Part shown: positions 49,591 to 61,534 of the stretch, piece after piece
Layout: the number at the start of each line of letters is the position of its first letter
How positions within the stretch are numbered: the stretch's first letter is position 1
Source of the DNA: Tricholomella constricta
Lineage: Eukaryota > Basidiomycota > Agaricomycetes > Agaricales > Lyophyllaceae
Reading direction: 5' to 3'
NCBI GenBank assembly: GCA_013368375.1
Contig: JAACJP010000021.1
Span: 186,001 to 250,000, forward strand
DNA: 64,000 nucleotides
Translations under genes and position numbers: made by a program
Notes under the pieces: generated by a model
Told to the model about the DNA's origin: nothing
Seen by the model: only the letters and a program-made list of their open reading frames with translations
The model's database searches: none

Positions 49591-50346
49591 CGTGGTTGAC
49601 TTTAGAAAAACGTCGCCGAGGCTCTGCTCAAGTGCTAGGTCACGTGGCACGCAGTCGCTCCAACTTTTAAAGTTAAATGCCGCTTGGACTTGCTTTATGA
49701 GATTTATCACTAGCACCGTCCCTTACGCTGCGGCTCTGCGTCACTTTGCTTGAATTTTAAACTCTTTTCCGGATCTCTGTGAGCTAACGCTGTCAATGAT
49801 CTCGACCAAGAATTTGCTGTCTTTTGTGACCGGCTAGTTCTTCGTTTCGAAATTTGGTCTCATGGAACTACGCCTATTTACTCGCGCCATAGAGTTATCT
49901 CAGTGGATTGGACTTGGCGAGAGGTGTTGGACTTTTGAAAGCGAAGACGGTCAACCCCAACTGCGAGTTCTGTCAGCTGTCTGGCCGGGATAATGGAATC
50001 TCGTCTCTCCGCAGGATGATGCAATTTTTGCAATCCGAACACCTTGTTCAGGCGTTGGTCTTCAAAATAAACAAGTCCGATGTCAAATGACTGACATTCC
50101 GGTTGGTGGAGAAGCCTAATTCTCGTTGAATGGATACGCCTGAGGGCGAAGAAACACCGAAATCATCGCGCGCCTACTACCGTGCCGTTTGAGATTTACC
50201 AGCGATACCGCCGGGCCGGCTAGGACAATATGTTTTTCTCCTTCGTTTTCCTAGCGGCCCGCCATCGTGACGTTGTTTCTCCAACGAACCTCTTGGAAGG
50301 TATAAAGAGAGCGAAAACTCTACCCAGTGAATCATACTATCGAACC
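49591..50346. other. Intergenic stretch
   Basis: Shared upstream region of two divergent genes. No supported frame or repeat. GGTATAAAGAG near 50300 is a TATA-like site about 50 nt before the LPMO-like start. Confidence 0.6.
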
Positions 50347-51321
50347 ATGTTATACCTCAAATCCCTTGCATCTACTCTGGGTCTGTTTACCCTCTTGGCA
50401 GCTGGTCATGGAATTGTGACCAACCCTGCTCCTCGAGCAGTATGTTTTCGTTTCCGTGGCGTGGTGCTCGCCGCCGTCTGACATTTAAGCTTCTTAGATT
50501 GGAGACGCGAACCTCGCAGCCTGTGGTGCTGCCGTTAACAAAGTTTTGAAATCAGGTATTTCTGTCGCTATTTCATCCAGGAATACGGCTAATTCGAATG
50601 TCAGACAAAGCTGGTCCTGTACGTCGGTGACCTTGTCAGGATAGTCGCACAATTTAAATGCACTCAAAATGCAGATCGAAAACGCCGCCGCCAAGATTGA
50701 TGCCGCCTATAACGCCGCTGCTTGCCATCTTTTCTTTTGCAGAGGCCTACAGGTATGTCAATTATGTCAACAAATCGCGTTGCACCACTCAAAATTTCAT
50801 GTCCAGTACGAAGACAACAAGAGCAACACTCGTGTCTACAAGCCTGGCACCGTCGTTCCATTTCATATCGATATCATAGCTCATCACACAGGGTACGCTG
50901 TAAGTCATTTGTTTTCATTTAGAATAGAGTGGACGGCCCTAACGCTGGTATTTACAGAACGTTTCTGTTGTAAGCAACCACGGCATCTACTGCATCCGGT
51001 TCCTCGTCACTAAATCAACCGGTTCCGAAAGGTAAATCTCGCGACGCAGAAACCCATCGGAACCCCGTTGTTCCTTTGGCCGGTATACACCAACAACTCG
51101 CTTGGCCCTCCTGATTGGCCCAAGAATGAAAGTACGTTACTTTGACGCGGCCATCTTCACCCTGCCCCTGGTATTGATATGAATTTATAGCCGATTTCGA
51201 GGTCAAGATTCCCGACCTAGGGACCCAATGCACAAAAGGCGGTGCATGCGCAATTCAGTGGTGGTGGTATGCCTACAATGGACAGACGTACCAGAGCTGC
51301 GTCGACTTTACCACAGTCTAA
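50347..51321 (+). CDS. Small secreted LPMO-like protein (chitin-binding type-4 like)
   Basis: About eight short exons join in phase to roughly 192 residues, from ATG 50347 to TAA 51321. A signal peptide (MLYLKSLASTLGLFTLLAAG) is followed directly by HGIVTNPAPRA, so His would be the first mature residue, as in the copper histidine brace of lytic polysaccharide monooxygenases. A second His candidate is in AHHTGYANVSV, and an aromatic patch QWWWYAYN lies near the C-terminus. Cys residues (AACGAAV, CHLFFCRG, TQCTKGGACA, SCVDF) could form disulfides. If active it would oxidise a polysaccharide outside the cell; a copper-handling role without catalysis is possible. No binding module or GPI signal is present. 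Confidence 0.7.
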
Positions 51322-51611
51322 TGAGGGTACTTTGCGGGCGATTAAGACTTCTGTCTACACACACATCGCATTCTGCCAAGCTTATGTTACATACTGCCAA
51401 ATGACGCAAGCCTGGACCGGGCGCGTTCAAAGCCGACGGACATAAAAGCGAAACAGAGTTCATGGGTTTAAATGAGTATACCCTGGCGATCCCTGTGTGT
51501 TCCCTGGAAATAGAAGGGGCAGTGTGCCGTGAAGCGCTGAAAATCGGTGATGATGTTTAGGCTTCGTGGTGAGGTATGCAAGAGATGAGTGCACAGGCTA
51601 TAAGTCCGGGC
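51322..51611. other. 3' flank of the LPMO-like gene
   Basis: No gene or repeat seen before the MULE target site. Confidence 0.6.
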
Positions 51612-51620
51612 CTATCTTAG
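51612..51620 (+). repeat. MULE target-site duplication, left
   Basis: CTATCTTAG, repeated at 57526-57534. The exact edge is uncertain by one base because flanking bases also match. Confidence 0.85.
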
Positions 51621-51651
51621 GGCTTATTCTATCCAGCAACCCCTCTTCGTT
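51621..51651 (+). repeat. MULE left TIR
   Basis: Begins GGCTTATTCTATCC. Inverted partner of 57495-57525 with one mismatch at position 24. Confidence 0.9.
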
Positions 51652-52402
51652 GGACTAACCCCCCTTCGTCAAAACTCCTTATCCAGCAACCCACTTGGTA
51701 TGCCCGCCGCTGCTGCCGGCCTCCTCCGAAATAATACTTTTAGACGTGACACCTATCATCAATTCACACGCCCCTTCCACTCTGCTCGCAACTTTTTTTC
51801 CTGAGCTTTCATGCGGCAGGTCTTTCATTCGGTTCCTCTTGGACGCAAGGCCACTCGTCAATCACTGGGTTGATCAACAGCGGCTGCGAGACTGTCGAGG
51901 TGTGTAAGGAGGCCCGAGGAGCAGGAAACCATGGTGCGCTCTGTTTTCTCCTTTCGCATCTCTGCCTTACATCTTGGCATGTACCAGCCCCGTGTCCCTC
52001 TAGTCATTGCGTGGAACTGCCAGCACGGCTGGAGGACGTAGCAGTACACTGACCACTCACGTCTTGGCTGTGCCGGATCTTCGGGTGGTCTATTGCTGTC
52101 ACTGTCGTCCTTGACCTGCATCACCGTGCAGCCATGCTGGCGTTGCTAGTGCCTCGACCGACTCCCAGTGGCTTATACATTGCTCCTCATCACCGAGACG
52201 CCTGCCATTGCAGGGCTTCTTGGCGACAGGAGCTGTTGCAAAGCTGGAGGACGGTGACTCTGGCAAGAAAGGGGGCATTATCCAAGTTTTGTGAAACCTC
52301 AGCAACATCAGGACCCCGGGGGCTCTCGGTGCGCTCTCTCGACATTATTTAAATTCAAGTTCTCTAACATCATATCTAGTTAGCTGTACGCCAGTGTGCA
52401 GT
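51652..52402. other. MULE non-coding part, 3' side of the gene
   Basis: No supported frame; presumably 3' UTR and subterminal sequence. Confidence 0.6.
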
Positions 52403-55400
52403 TTATTCCATATCATTCTCGGTCAGTGGACATGTCAAACGATTGTGGCCTTCCCGGCGACATAAGGTGCAGCGCCGAACATTTCTCTGGCCTGAGTCAA
52501 CTCCACCGCTGTTACGCACGGGCCCAGTCGGACGTGTCCCAGCACCTCCACCTCTTGCTCGACCCTCCTGTGCTCCAGTGATGCGTTCAGTTCGAGGACG
52601 CCCTTTGTGCTGTATTGCTGGTGGGTCATTTATTTTTTCGAGTCTTCTTTCTTCATCTTCAGCTCGTCTACGTGTTCTCTAGATAAACGCGAAAAGCCAA
52701 ATAGTACAAATAGACTAACCGTATATCATCGATACGCTCAACAAGATCATCCAATTGCTCCTGAGTTTGGACGCGAGAAAGTAAAGGACGAAGCGCCGCT
52801 TGGGCCTGATGGTAGACTTGGCGAGAGCCGATGGTCTCTGTTGGTTGGGCGGGGGTGACGGCCCGAGAAACATCAATAGGGTTGGATAAAAGGTGGGACG
52901 TTGCCGCTGAGATAGGCAAGTGCTTTGGAAGCTCGTTAATTCGGACAGTGTGCTCGCGCGTCACCGCCTCCACTGCCGCAAGGTCTAGCAGAGGATTCTG
53001 ATACCATCTATGTACAATAAACCTGGTAAATGCCCGAAAAGAAACCCAAAACCTGTCAGGAAAATCCTACCGTGGCCGTATCAAACCCAGATGAAAAGGC
53101 AGCCCTGAGAAGTCAATCCACACTCTGAAGTAGTGGCGGCAGGGTATGCCAAGGTTGGCGCCCATCATGCAATCACAAAGGTAGCGCCTATCTCGAAGAA
53201 TCGCGAGGTGATGGACAGCTCCAGTTGCAGTATGAGTGACCCGCAAGAGATGCTCAACATGAAGCCCCCGATTGGTGATTAGCTGAAGCAGCCACCGAGT
53301 TGCTATGTACGCGTTGTCATTCTCAAAATTGTTTAACATGCGCTGAAGGAAAAGTTTGAGTACGTGAAGAACACAGTATGTCTTTCATGTTACCTCTTGT
53401 TCATTTCCTATCCACTCATATCCCTCCTCAGTTTCCGATTTTAAAAAATATTGATCCTTTCCATTTTCTCGTCAGTGGCTTGTTGGGGCGAGCATAAATA
53501 GTACATTTACTTACCCATCTCCCAACTCCAGGTGGGCGTTGAAGAACCTCAGTACAGTAGTACAAACTAAGCTGCATCTGCTGATAACATGTATGGTATG
53601 CAAATGGTCCGGTATGTTCTCGAATCAATCGAAGAGATCGCCCAAACAGCCTTTCAAGCTCGCCGTTGTGGTGACGCCTTGAAGACTATGACAAGTCAGA
53701 TCAGTCACTTGAAAGATAAATGTGTAAAATGGTTTACCTCTCGGACCCGGATAAGATCTTGAGCACTTTGATCCCGTGTTCGTTGATTGAGACCGTGGAA
53801 CACCTGCAAGAACAAATTCTTCCCTGTCCCGATGGCTTTGTTGGTCTTGTTTTCAGCCTCTGCACGCCCGTTAGTTCTGACTCCCGCGGTAAACTTTGTC
53901 ATGACCCATGCCCATGCCCACTTGTCACGGCATGGGTAAAGTTCAGCTTGGAGATATTGTCGAGTTGTTGGGTAACACGTGATGAGGCAGTCCCAGAGTA
54001 TATCAAACTGCTCAGGTGAGACCGCACGATATGTAGCCCAGAAGTCTCGCTGGAAGTTTATCCATTCTGCACCCAAAGCAGGTCGAAGGTGAAGGCCAGC
54101 ATTCCCAGAAAGGTGATGAAGGCAGTAAACGTGATCACTCAGAGGAAAGACCTGAGCAACCGATGAAATGAGAGATGCATGCATGTCGGATGCAATCACC
54201 TCGCACGGCCTGCCAGCACTGTCCAGATGTGCTTGGAAAACCCAGGTGTGCGTGGCATGGTCTTCGGAACGATGGAAAGCATACCATATGTTCCTTGACC
54301 TTCCAAAATTGTCGATGATGATGCCAATGTTTAAGGGGTACCCATACTGATTTCGGTTGAAGGAGTTATCTGTGATGAGGACATCGTAATATCTCTGCGT
54401 GAGAGCTGCTTGCTCGGGCGACTGCCACCAAAGGCCTGTAAGGACCTGATCTGCGTCAAGTCGAACATGATGGCGCCATCCATGCTCATGTTCATTTTTT
54501 TCTCGTAAGCTGTCCAGAATTGCCATAGCGTCACCACCTAGAGATGAAACATGATCGCGAGCCTCTTTTCGAGCACTGTTTATCATATTTGTTACTTGTC
54601 GAGGCTCGAGGAGATGGTCAGGAAAGCGCTCTTTCAGGATAGAGGTAACATGGCCACGTGAAAATTTGGGACCAGAAAATTGTTCCACTATGTCTCGCTG
54701 GGCTTGCGTCGGAGGGCGCCGAATCCTACCACCTGGAGGAATTTCACGTTTGTGGTTATGCTCCCAGACAGCTTTTGTAACATGCCACATAGTGTCTCGG
54801 CAGCTGAGATTGACGTGAGCAGGACATTCAGTCTTGATAGTTTTCCCGGCGCGATGATCTGATGGGTCGATGGATAATGAATGGACAGGTCTGTATTGAT
54901 GGCAATGGTTACAGCGCAGAGTCATTTTCTTCAGCACTGTGGTACCGTGTTTGCACTTCGATTGTCCCTTGCGCCAAATATGGCCCAGCCGTTCCTCGCT
55001 GGCATAAATAGCTTCCATGGCCTCCTCAAGGGAGGAGAACACAGAACCTTCACAGATGTTGCCGAGTATTGTAGGAAGTGGTCGGTTAGGCACACCAGAG
55101 AATGATGGTGGCTCCTTGACCTTGAGGCTACCTGAGATTGCTATGATATCATCATCAGAAGTGCCGTGATCCAGTGGCAGAGCAGTGAGGTCAAGGACAT
55201 CAACTTTCGAGATGGGCACTGGAGATGACACAAGGATAATGTCGGGAGATGAAGGAGCCTTGACAATAACGGGAGCCGGGCTAGAAAAAGAAAGATCGAT
55301 GATGGTGGCAGCTGCGGATGGATTTTTGTCCTGACTGGGAGCTAGAATTTTTTCGATCTTTATCTTCTTGCGCGGTGGACACCTGACGGGACTAGAAGAA

Positions 55401-56915
55401 AGGTCGATAATGAAAGGAGGGGAGTTTCTGTTGTTTTTAGGGGTCATTGCACGATATTTCGTGGTCTCCTCTTTTGCGATAGTTCTCAGGGTGAATTTGA
55501 TAGGTGGTTCATTCTTGACAGCTTCAAGAAAGGCATAAATAGGATGCTGGGACTAAGGAACAGTTCAGTACAAAAGGTCCAGTACTGATCAGAGGAAACT
55601 TACAAGAGGCACATAAATATTGTAGTCCGTGTAAACATAGGGAGAAATCATATCTTGATGTTTATCGGAGGGTTCAACTCTGCAGCACGGCACAACAAGA
55701 TCATAGTAGGGCTAAACGAGGAAATTAATGATATATTCAATTTGCAGGCTGAATGGTGGACTTACCCCTTTTTCCGATGCAGTGAAATGATATAAAATGA
55801 GATCCCGTAACGCTTTGTTTCGAAAAACTGGCGAGTCCACATTTGACCAGAGTGGAGCTGTTACATCAGTGCAAGCCTCTACGAAGGCCATAGCAGCAAT
55901 TCCACAGCTCCCAGAACCAGGGCTTTGTTTTGTGACTGCGGATGAGACAATACTGCATGGTATCACAAAGTTGATGTCCAATCCTGACATCACCCATTGA
56001 ATAATGGCGAGCATATCAGGTGCTGGTGGGCCCCCCAATGAATCAGCGTGTTCGAGGAAAAGGGTGTTGGCTGCACGGTACACAGTGTAGTGGCCATCAA
56101 CACAAAGAAGGATGGAGATAGCGGAGCAGCGTGTAGCGAGCAAACGCTCTCGCAAGGCAATGATATTAGAGCTGAAGAGTCGAGGATCTTGTAAAAAATG
56201 ATACCGTGCATCGTTGAAAAATGATGTCGGAAGAAACAAGAAACGAGGGTACAGCTCGCCTGATGTGGCTGAAATGCGAAAATATAGAAGCTCGAGGAGA
56301 CTGTTCAGAACATCCTCCTCAAGCCAATTCTCGGAAAGGAGGCATCCAAGTTTCCACAGTGGATAGTCGGCCACACCGAAGCCAGCGACGGATGTGCGGA
56401 TGGCTGAATCACCTAACTTTGTGACCAGAGTATCGGAAAAGGAGGGATGTGATGTTATGTAGGAGAGAATTTCGCGTGAAAACTGCACGGACTTCTGATT
56501 ATTGTTGATCATGACAAAAAGTCGAAGCTTATGCAAAGGTCAACATTAGAGTACACGAGAGGATATATCACGGTGAACTGACCTTCGTAAAATGGCACAA
56601 CTGCTCAGATGTGTCGTCAGATCCAGGATAGCGACGGTACAGGAGAACAGAGCGGCGGCCGAGTTTGTATTGATCTTCGAGTTCTCGCATGATCGGAGAC
56701 AGGTCGGTGAGATCAGGGATAATTTCGTGAGGTGCTATGATCGTTGCAGCTGCAGTAAGGGGGACAGAATCTGTGAATTCCCATGTTTGAATGGTGTGAG
56801 GTGCAATTGTGGGGTAGGTGAGCTCAGATGCTTGTCTGAAGGTCAGCTTTTGGAAAAATTGGAGAGAATAAGCGGCAAATGTGTTTGGGTTGGAGTAGGA
56901 CTGAAATGCACTCAT
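52403..56915 (-). CDS. ULP1 cysteine protease-MULE transposase fusion
   Basis: Nine exons (56915-56583, 56527-55766, 55711-55604, 55552-53738, 53685-53515, 53456-53394, 53342-53071, 53007-52689, 52609-52403) give 1,349 residues in one phase. Only the last intron has a weak donor (GTTTAT). Residues 112-365 form a ULP1/C48-like protease with His257 (VDGHYTVY), Asp273 (EHADSL), Gln312 and Cys319 (GSGSCGIAA). Then come a disordered linker with repeated IIDLS-type motifs (possibly SUMO-interacting) and a zinc-binding region CKHG...CNHC. The MULE DDE domain follows: Asp in ITDNSFNRNQYG, Asp in ASDMHASL, CLHHL, and Glu in GRAEAENKTN. After it are a SWIM finger (CDCMMGANLGIPCRH) and a zinc knuckle (CTLCRREGHNRLTC). 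It should move the element. Plant Kaonashi MULEs also carry ULP1 sequence. Confidence 0.85.
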
Positions 56916-57494
56916 GGTGGGTGGCGGAGCGATGCTATGGGCATTGGCAGAAGCTGTTTATACATTCTCGCTCCTGCTGATTTTCACAGTCAGTTCACCG
57001 TCGGCGCGGCCATGTAGTCATGATGCCTTCCAGTTACAACCAACGAGATGGGCAGCAAAGGAATAATTAACACAAAAGGATAGATTAAAGGCTTTAAGAT
57101 CTATAGAAGACAAATAGAAGTTATCTTGAAGGTGTTTCAGTACGAGAAAATGCGCGGAGAGGTAGTCGACGCACCAGATACAAATTCACATCATAACCTG
57201 TCATTTCTAAACACCGAATTGGCACCGAGATTCGCATGAATGAGTATCCTGACGAGCAGCAAAAGACATGTGAAGAGATAGTTGAGCGCGATCCAGCGCC
57301 TGTGGACCAAGTGGTCCGAGTCCAGACAGAGAGTCAACTGACGTGACATAACATGGACGAGTGACTCGGATTATATCCTGAAAATATACAACTATAGTAA
57401 TTTCCCTCTACATCAGGATCCCGTCGCCGGCCGTCACCAACCCCTTTGCCAGATAACAAATTCGAGGGGTTCGTTGACGAACCCGGGTTTCGTT
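56916..57494. other. MULE 5' leader and promoter side
   Basis: Non-coding sequence between the transposase start and the right TIR. No other signal seen. Confidence 0.6.
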
Positions 57495-57525
57495 AACGAA
57501 GGGGGGTTGCTGGATAGAATAAGCC
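57495..57525 (-). repeat. MULE right TIR
   Basis: Inverted partner of 51621-51651. The second CTATCTTAG target copy follows at 57526-57534. Confidence 0.9.
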
Positions 57526-57534
57526 CTATCTTAG

Positions 57535-58717
57535 TCTCTCGTCGATATATACCTAGGTTGATAAAGATAAATGCTATAGCACCCAAGTGTAGCCCTCCAT
57601 TGTGTGTTTTTGCTTGATACTTCCCGATCAAGAGGCCCGATTGGCATCTATAAACAGGGCCAAGCACCTGAAAAGAAAAAGGTTCCGTTGCGACCGCGGC
57701 AGCAGTGTATCAGGTGTTATCACTGAACTTGCGAATTCGAAGCCAGAGCTATTTCTTTTGTTTCTCATGGATTTCGTCATCTTCTTACTGGTCAATATAT
57801 TCAACTCTACCGTTGAACGCGGATAATATGCCATTCCAGAGCCTAGACCGACCACTCGGCGAAAAGACACGGTCACGGACGATTTTCCCTTAACCTGCTG
57901 ACTAAGGTACGCCACTCGAATGTAGGCGTGTCCGGCTCCGTCGAGCGTTACGGTTGCCACGTGGAGTACGAATCAATTAACAATTCCATTCCCGTCGGGA
58001 GGGTCACCGTCTCATGCTTTGGCGGCTCACAAACCAATTACAGGCAGATCAAACAACCGTGGTAGACAGTGACACGTGGAAACTTTCAGGTGCATTCAAG
58101 AAACACCTCGAAACACAATATGCCATAATGTTAGAAACGTTTTGACTGTGATTTTCGTCGAGATTAACGCATGGTGCCCGACAAAGATCTGCCTCGATGG
58201 ATAGAGATGGATACGAAGGAAGGTCGAGGCCTATTTCTCAGTTTCAAGTCAGCGACGATCGTGGCAACGTCTTCTTTCTTCATGCGAAATCACTGCATTC
58301 CCACTGCTTCGTCTTCCGAGTCAATGGTTAAGGACACGCACGTGGCTGAAACAGCCGATGGCGTGTTGCCCTTTCCATTTGATTTTTACCACCGTCCGAT
58401 TCCACGGTACGGAAGCTCTACAGGCTGAAGTCAAAACGACGATGAAAGGTACCTAAAGGCTAAACATCAGAACGCAGAGAACCTGAGTATACCCGATCAT
58501 TTTCCGTCTTTTCCCGGTATTACTTACAATGAGCACCGCACCCCTCTCCTTCAAGTTACTTATCAGATATAACAGCTCGAAACGCGTGGAAAGTGCGATA
58601 AGAAGTCTCTCAAAATAACCTAACCTATCTGACAGCTTCACACCAGAGTTTACGAGAGGTGTGTGGGTTTTCTTTTTCAGGCACGCACATTTGGAGCCAA
58701 GGATCTCGCGAGCCTAT
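57535..58717. other. Intergenic stretch between two transposons
   Basis: Several frames of 60-110 codons overlap on both strands with no motif. No gene supported. Confidence 0.6.
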
Positions 58718-59307
58718 TACAGTCAAAGCTGTCCTAACCCATAGCCCTCGGTGGAAGCCGAAAAGTATGGGTTATGACAGATTATGGGGTAGTACAGATG
58801 TTGTTGTAGGGTCGTCAATAAGGCCTTACAAGAACATGACCACCATTAACCTCTCAACTGTCCTCAGGCACCCTATAAGATCATCCTTACATGCCTTTAT
58901 TTGCTGCTTGAGAAATGTTAGGCCTGCCATGAGCATATCGAGAGGTTTTATCGACATTGTAGGTCGTCGGGAATTGCCGATGGTCAGTCTCGTGATCCGA
59001 GGCCGTCCATATTTGGACAAACTGGTCACCTTTTCAATCCTGTGGAACGGCTGCAGGTAATACATCCATCCATCCATCCATCTGCAGAGGGTCAGACACT
59101 TTTCAAATGGTGGTGTACCATATTGTGGGTGATAAAAGCGAAATTTTGATGGAATTATGGGTTACAAACCCCCGAAAATCCTATGGGTTATGGGGTATGG
59201 GAATGTGCCTCAATTTCCCTGCAAACCAAGTCGGTGGAGGCAAAAAACTATGGGTTACAGCAAATTATGGGTTAATACAGCTATGGGTTAGGACAGCTTC
59301 GACTGTA
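58718..59307. mobile_element. Tc1/mariner-like MITE, about 590 bp
   Basis: The ends are 28-bp inverted repeats (58718-58745, 59280-59307) with one mismatch. Reading inward after TA they start CAGTC, matching the TA target and CAGT start usual for Tc1/mariner. The interior has no transposase and carries several direct and inverted copies of TATGGGTTA near the ends. The TA itself is inside the repeat as drawn. Confidence 0.75.
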
Positions 59308-59622
59308 TATCTCGGATTTTTTAACCCAGGGATGATTTGCCGATCGACGCGTGGTCTATTTTCTCTACGTCGGTATCAATGTGTGGCGACATTCGGGACG
59401 CGCATCAATTGCGAAAGCAATCCTACTTTCCGTGACTCCTACATGGGATCGAGTTACCGTGAGTTTACATCCCTGATACAGATTCACACAATATTTCCAG
59501 TTGTCAACCACTTTTCGAAACATCGTGAATTCGGCCGGACCGATTCGATGTTACCAGGACCACATAAAAAGCCGAACTCTCCACGAATGGCTTGAGCATC
59601 TGAAATCCCTCCTTTGTCTGCA
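59308..59622. other. Upstream region of the prenyltransferase gene
   Basis: No gene or repeat seen. Confidence 0.6.
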
Positions 59623-61534
59623 ATGGCTATTCTCTCCCAAATTGAGACTCTCACTAGCGATCCTCGCTTCTTTTGTAGGTGTCATCAATTTTTAGTGGTC
59701 TCTTAAGTTTATTAATCATGACGTTGCAGCCCAGACCACTTCCACTTCACGCAATAGACCGTTAGAGTGCATCAACGGCGATGCCCGTGACTATGTGATG
59801 AAGGCAGCCACTTCTGTCCTAGGCGCAGATTTTGAATTCAATCCACCGACCATCATTGACGACTCAGAGGCTACTGGTCTAGCCATCTATGATGCTCTAA
59901 CCAAAGTAAGTATATTTCACGTTGACGTTGTGGCTGAGCTTTCTTAATTGTTCCTATAGCTGCTCCCGGCCCGCTCACCCCAAACGACGTTCTTCTGGAG
60001 GAAAATTGGGAGATGTTTCGCGTCTATGCTTGATACTGCATCGTTCCCCATTTCCTCGCAGATATCATTTCTCACCTTCGTCTATGCTCGCCTACTTGGC
60101 ATGATGGGCCCTCTGGAGGCTACCGGCCCTGGTTCTCTCATGACGTTCGACGGTAGTCCAGTGGAGTTAAGTTGGGTAATTCCCAGCAACGTCAAGTCGA
60201 GCGACAGCAGCTCAAGCCGACAACTGAGGTTTGCCATCGAACCTATGTAAGTCATTCTAATTTGCCCTTTACGGATTTACAGCTGATGACATGGCCGTGT
60301 CAGCGATCCGCGATCCGGACGACTTCTTCGAGGAAATGAAGTTCTCAGGTATCTCACTTCTCCGAAAGGTGGCCTTGGCCTCGTGAGATGTGACCGCAGT
60401 GCGCTTGATTGGTCGATGATCACACAACATTTTCTGCAACCTGATAGCGATCGAGGAGGCAATAATGATTCCGGAAAACGATTCTTCATTGGTATGTGCT
60501 TATCAACTCAGGCCCAACAAAAAATGCAAGGGACTGATAATCTTTAGGCTTCGACTTTTCGCGCTGTGGCGATATTGTCTTGAAGACATATTACCTTCCG
60601 AGTCCTCGACCTACATCCGACATCTTTCTTCGTAATGTCAAAGCCCCGAGGGTATGCCTCTGGGATGCCGACTACAAACCTTTGCGAGGCCTCCTAGCCT
60701 GTCTTGATCCCAGTCTTGTCGCGTCATTGAATATGATGATATCTTACGCCGAGGAAGTCGATGTCCTATCTAAGCCCCGGTTGCAGATCTTGTCAATGGA
60801 TTGTGTACCAAACGAGGTTAACAGGCTGAAGGCGAGTCCATCACCGTTTCATGATATCATTACCGGTGCCTGACCTCAGGCTCCCGCTACAGTTGTATTG
60901 TCGCCCCACGCGTGGAAACTCTTGGAATGATGCCCTGCGTACATTCACTCTCGGAGGACGCCTCGCGTCTCCGAAAATGAATTACGCATTGTCTCGGCTT
61001 GAGACCCTCTGGAACCTCCTCTTCCCTTTCGCCCACTCGCAAAGCAATCGCGATCTTGATGGGGCTCTTCTCCAGAACAGGCGCAGCTGTCACCGTGCAA
61101 CGGCCGACCACCCGACTGGCGGACTACTTTATTATTATTCGCTTGTTCCTGGTAGCGACATGGTCCTACCGAAGATATATCTTCCGGTCGCGTTCGTGTT
61201 GTTGAATTATATTCCTTCTGATGAGATACTGACTTTGCTTTAAAGGCGGTACTGCTCGAATGACCTCGTGATTGCTCAAGCTTTGGAGAAATTCCATGCC
61301 ATGGACGGGCGGGGATCTGGAGAACGCGGCTGGGTCTCGAGAGAGGTTTCGGCAGCTTAGTGAGTTTTTCCACATGCGGATGTTGAACCGCTGCTGATGC
61401 TAGCTCCATCCAGCAACCATCGTAAATTAGATGAAAAAAGTGGAATCCACACTTACGTGACTTTCGCCATCAAGAAAAACTTTGATTGGGAGTTGACCAG
61501 TTATTTCTCCCCCGAGGTCTGGGAGTCCACTTGA
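59623..61534 (+). CDS. DMATS-type aromatic prenyltransferase
   Basis: Eight exons (59623-59674, 59730-59905, 59960-60246, 60304-60491, 60548-60831, 60893-61191, 61246-61359, 61414-61534) join in phase to 506 residues. DMATS-family enzymes attach a dimethylallyl group to indoles or other aromatics with the ABBA barrel fold, without a DDxxD motif. Family-like stretches are LTFVYARLLG, GSPVELSW, RFAIEPID, GFDFSRCGDIVLKTYYLP, VNRLK-LYCRPT, TFTLGGR, YSLVPGSDMVLPKIYLPV and THTYVTFAIKK. The intron at 60832-60892 uses a GC donor (GCGAGT); the alternative GT donor would lose the RLK motif. No other biosynthetic gene lies within the window, so its substrate is unknown. Confidence 0.85.

Larger units (their letters stand above)
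51621..57525 (-). mobile_element. Complete Mutator-like element carrying a ULP1-MULE gene
   Basis: A 5,905-bp element bounded by 31-bp terminal inverted repeats (51621-51651 and 57495-57525, one mismatch) and a 9-bp target duplication, the usual Mutator size. Its single gene runs on the minus strand (56915-52403). Left non-coding part 51652-52402 and right part 57001-57494 hold no other supported gene. With good TIRs, a clean duplication and a fully open spliced frame, it could be autonomous. Confidence 0.93.
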
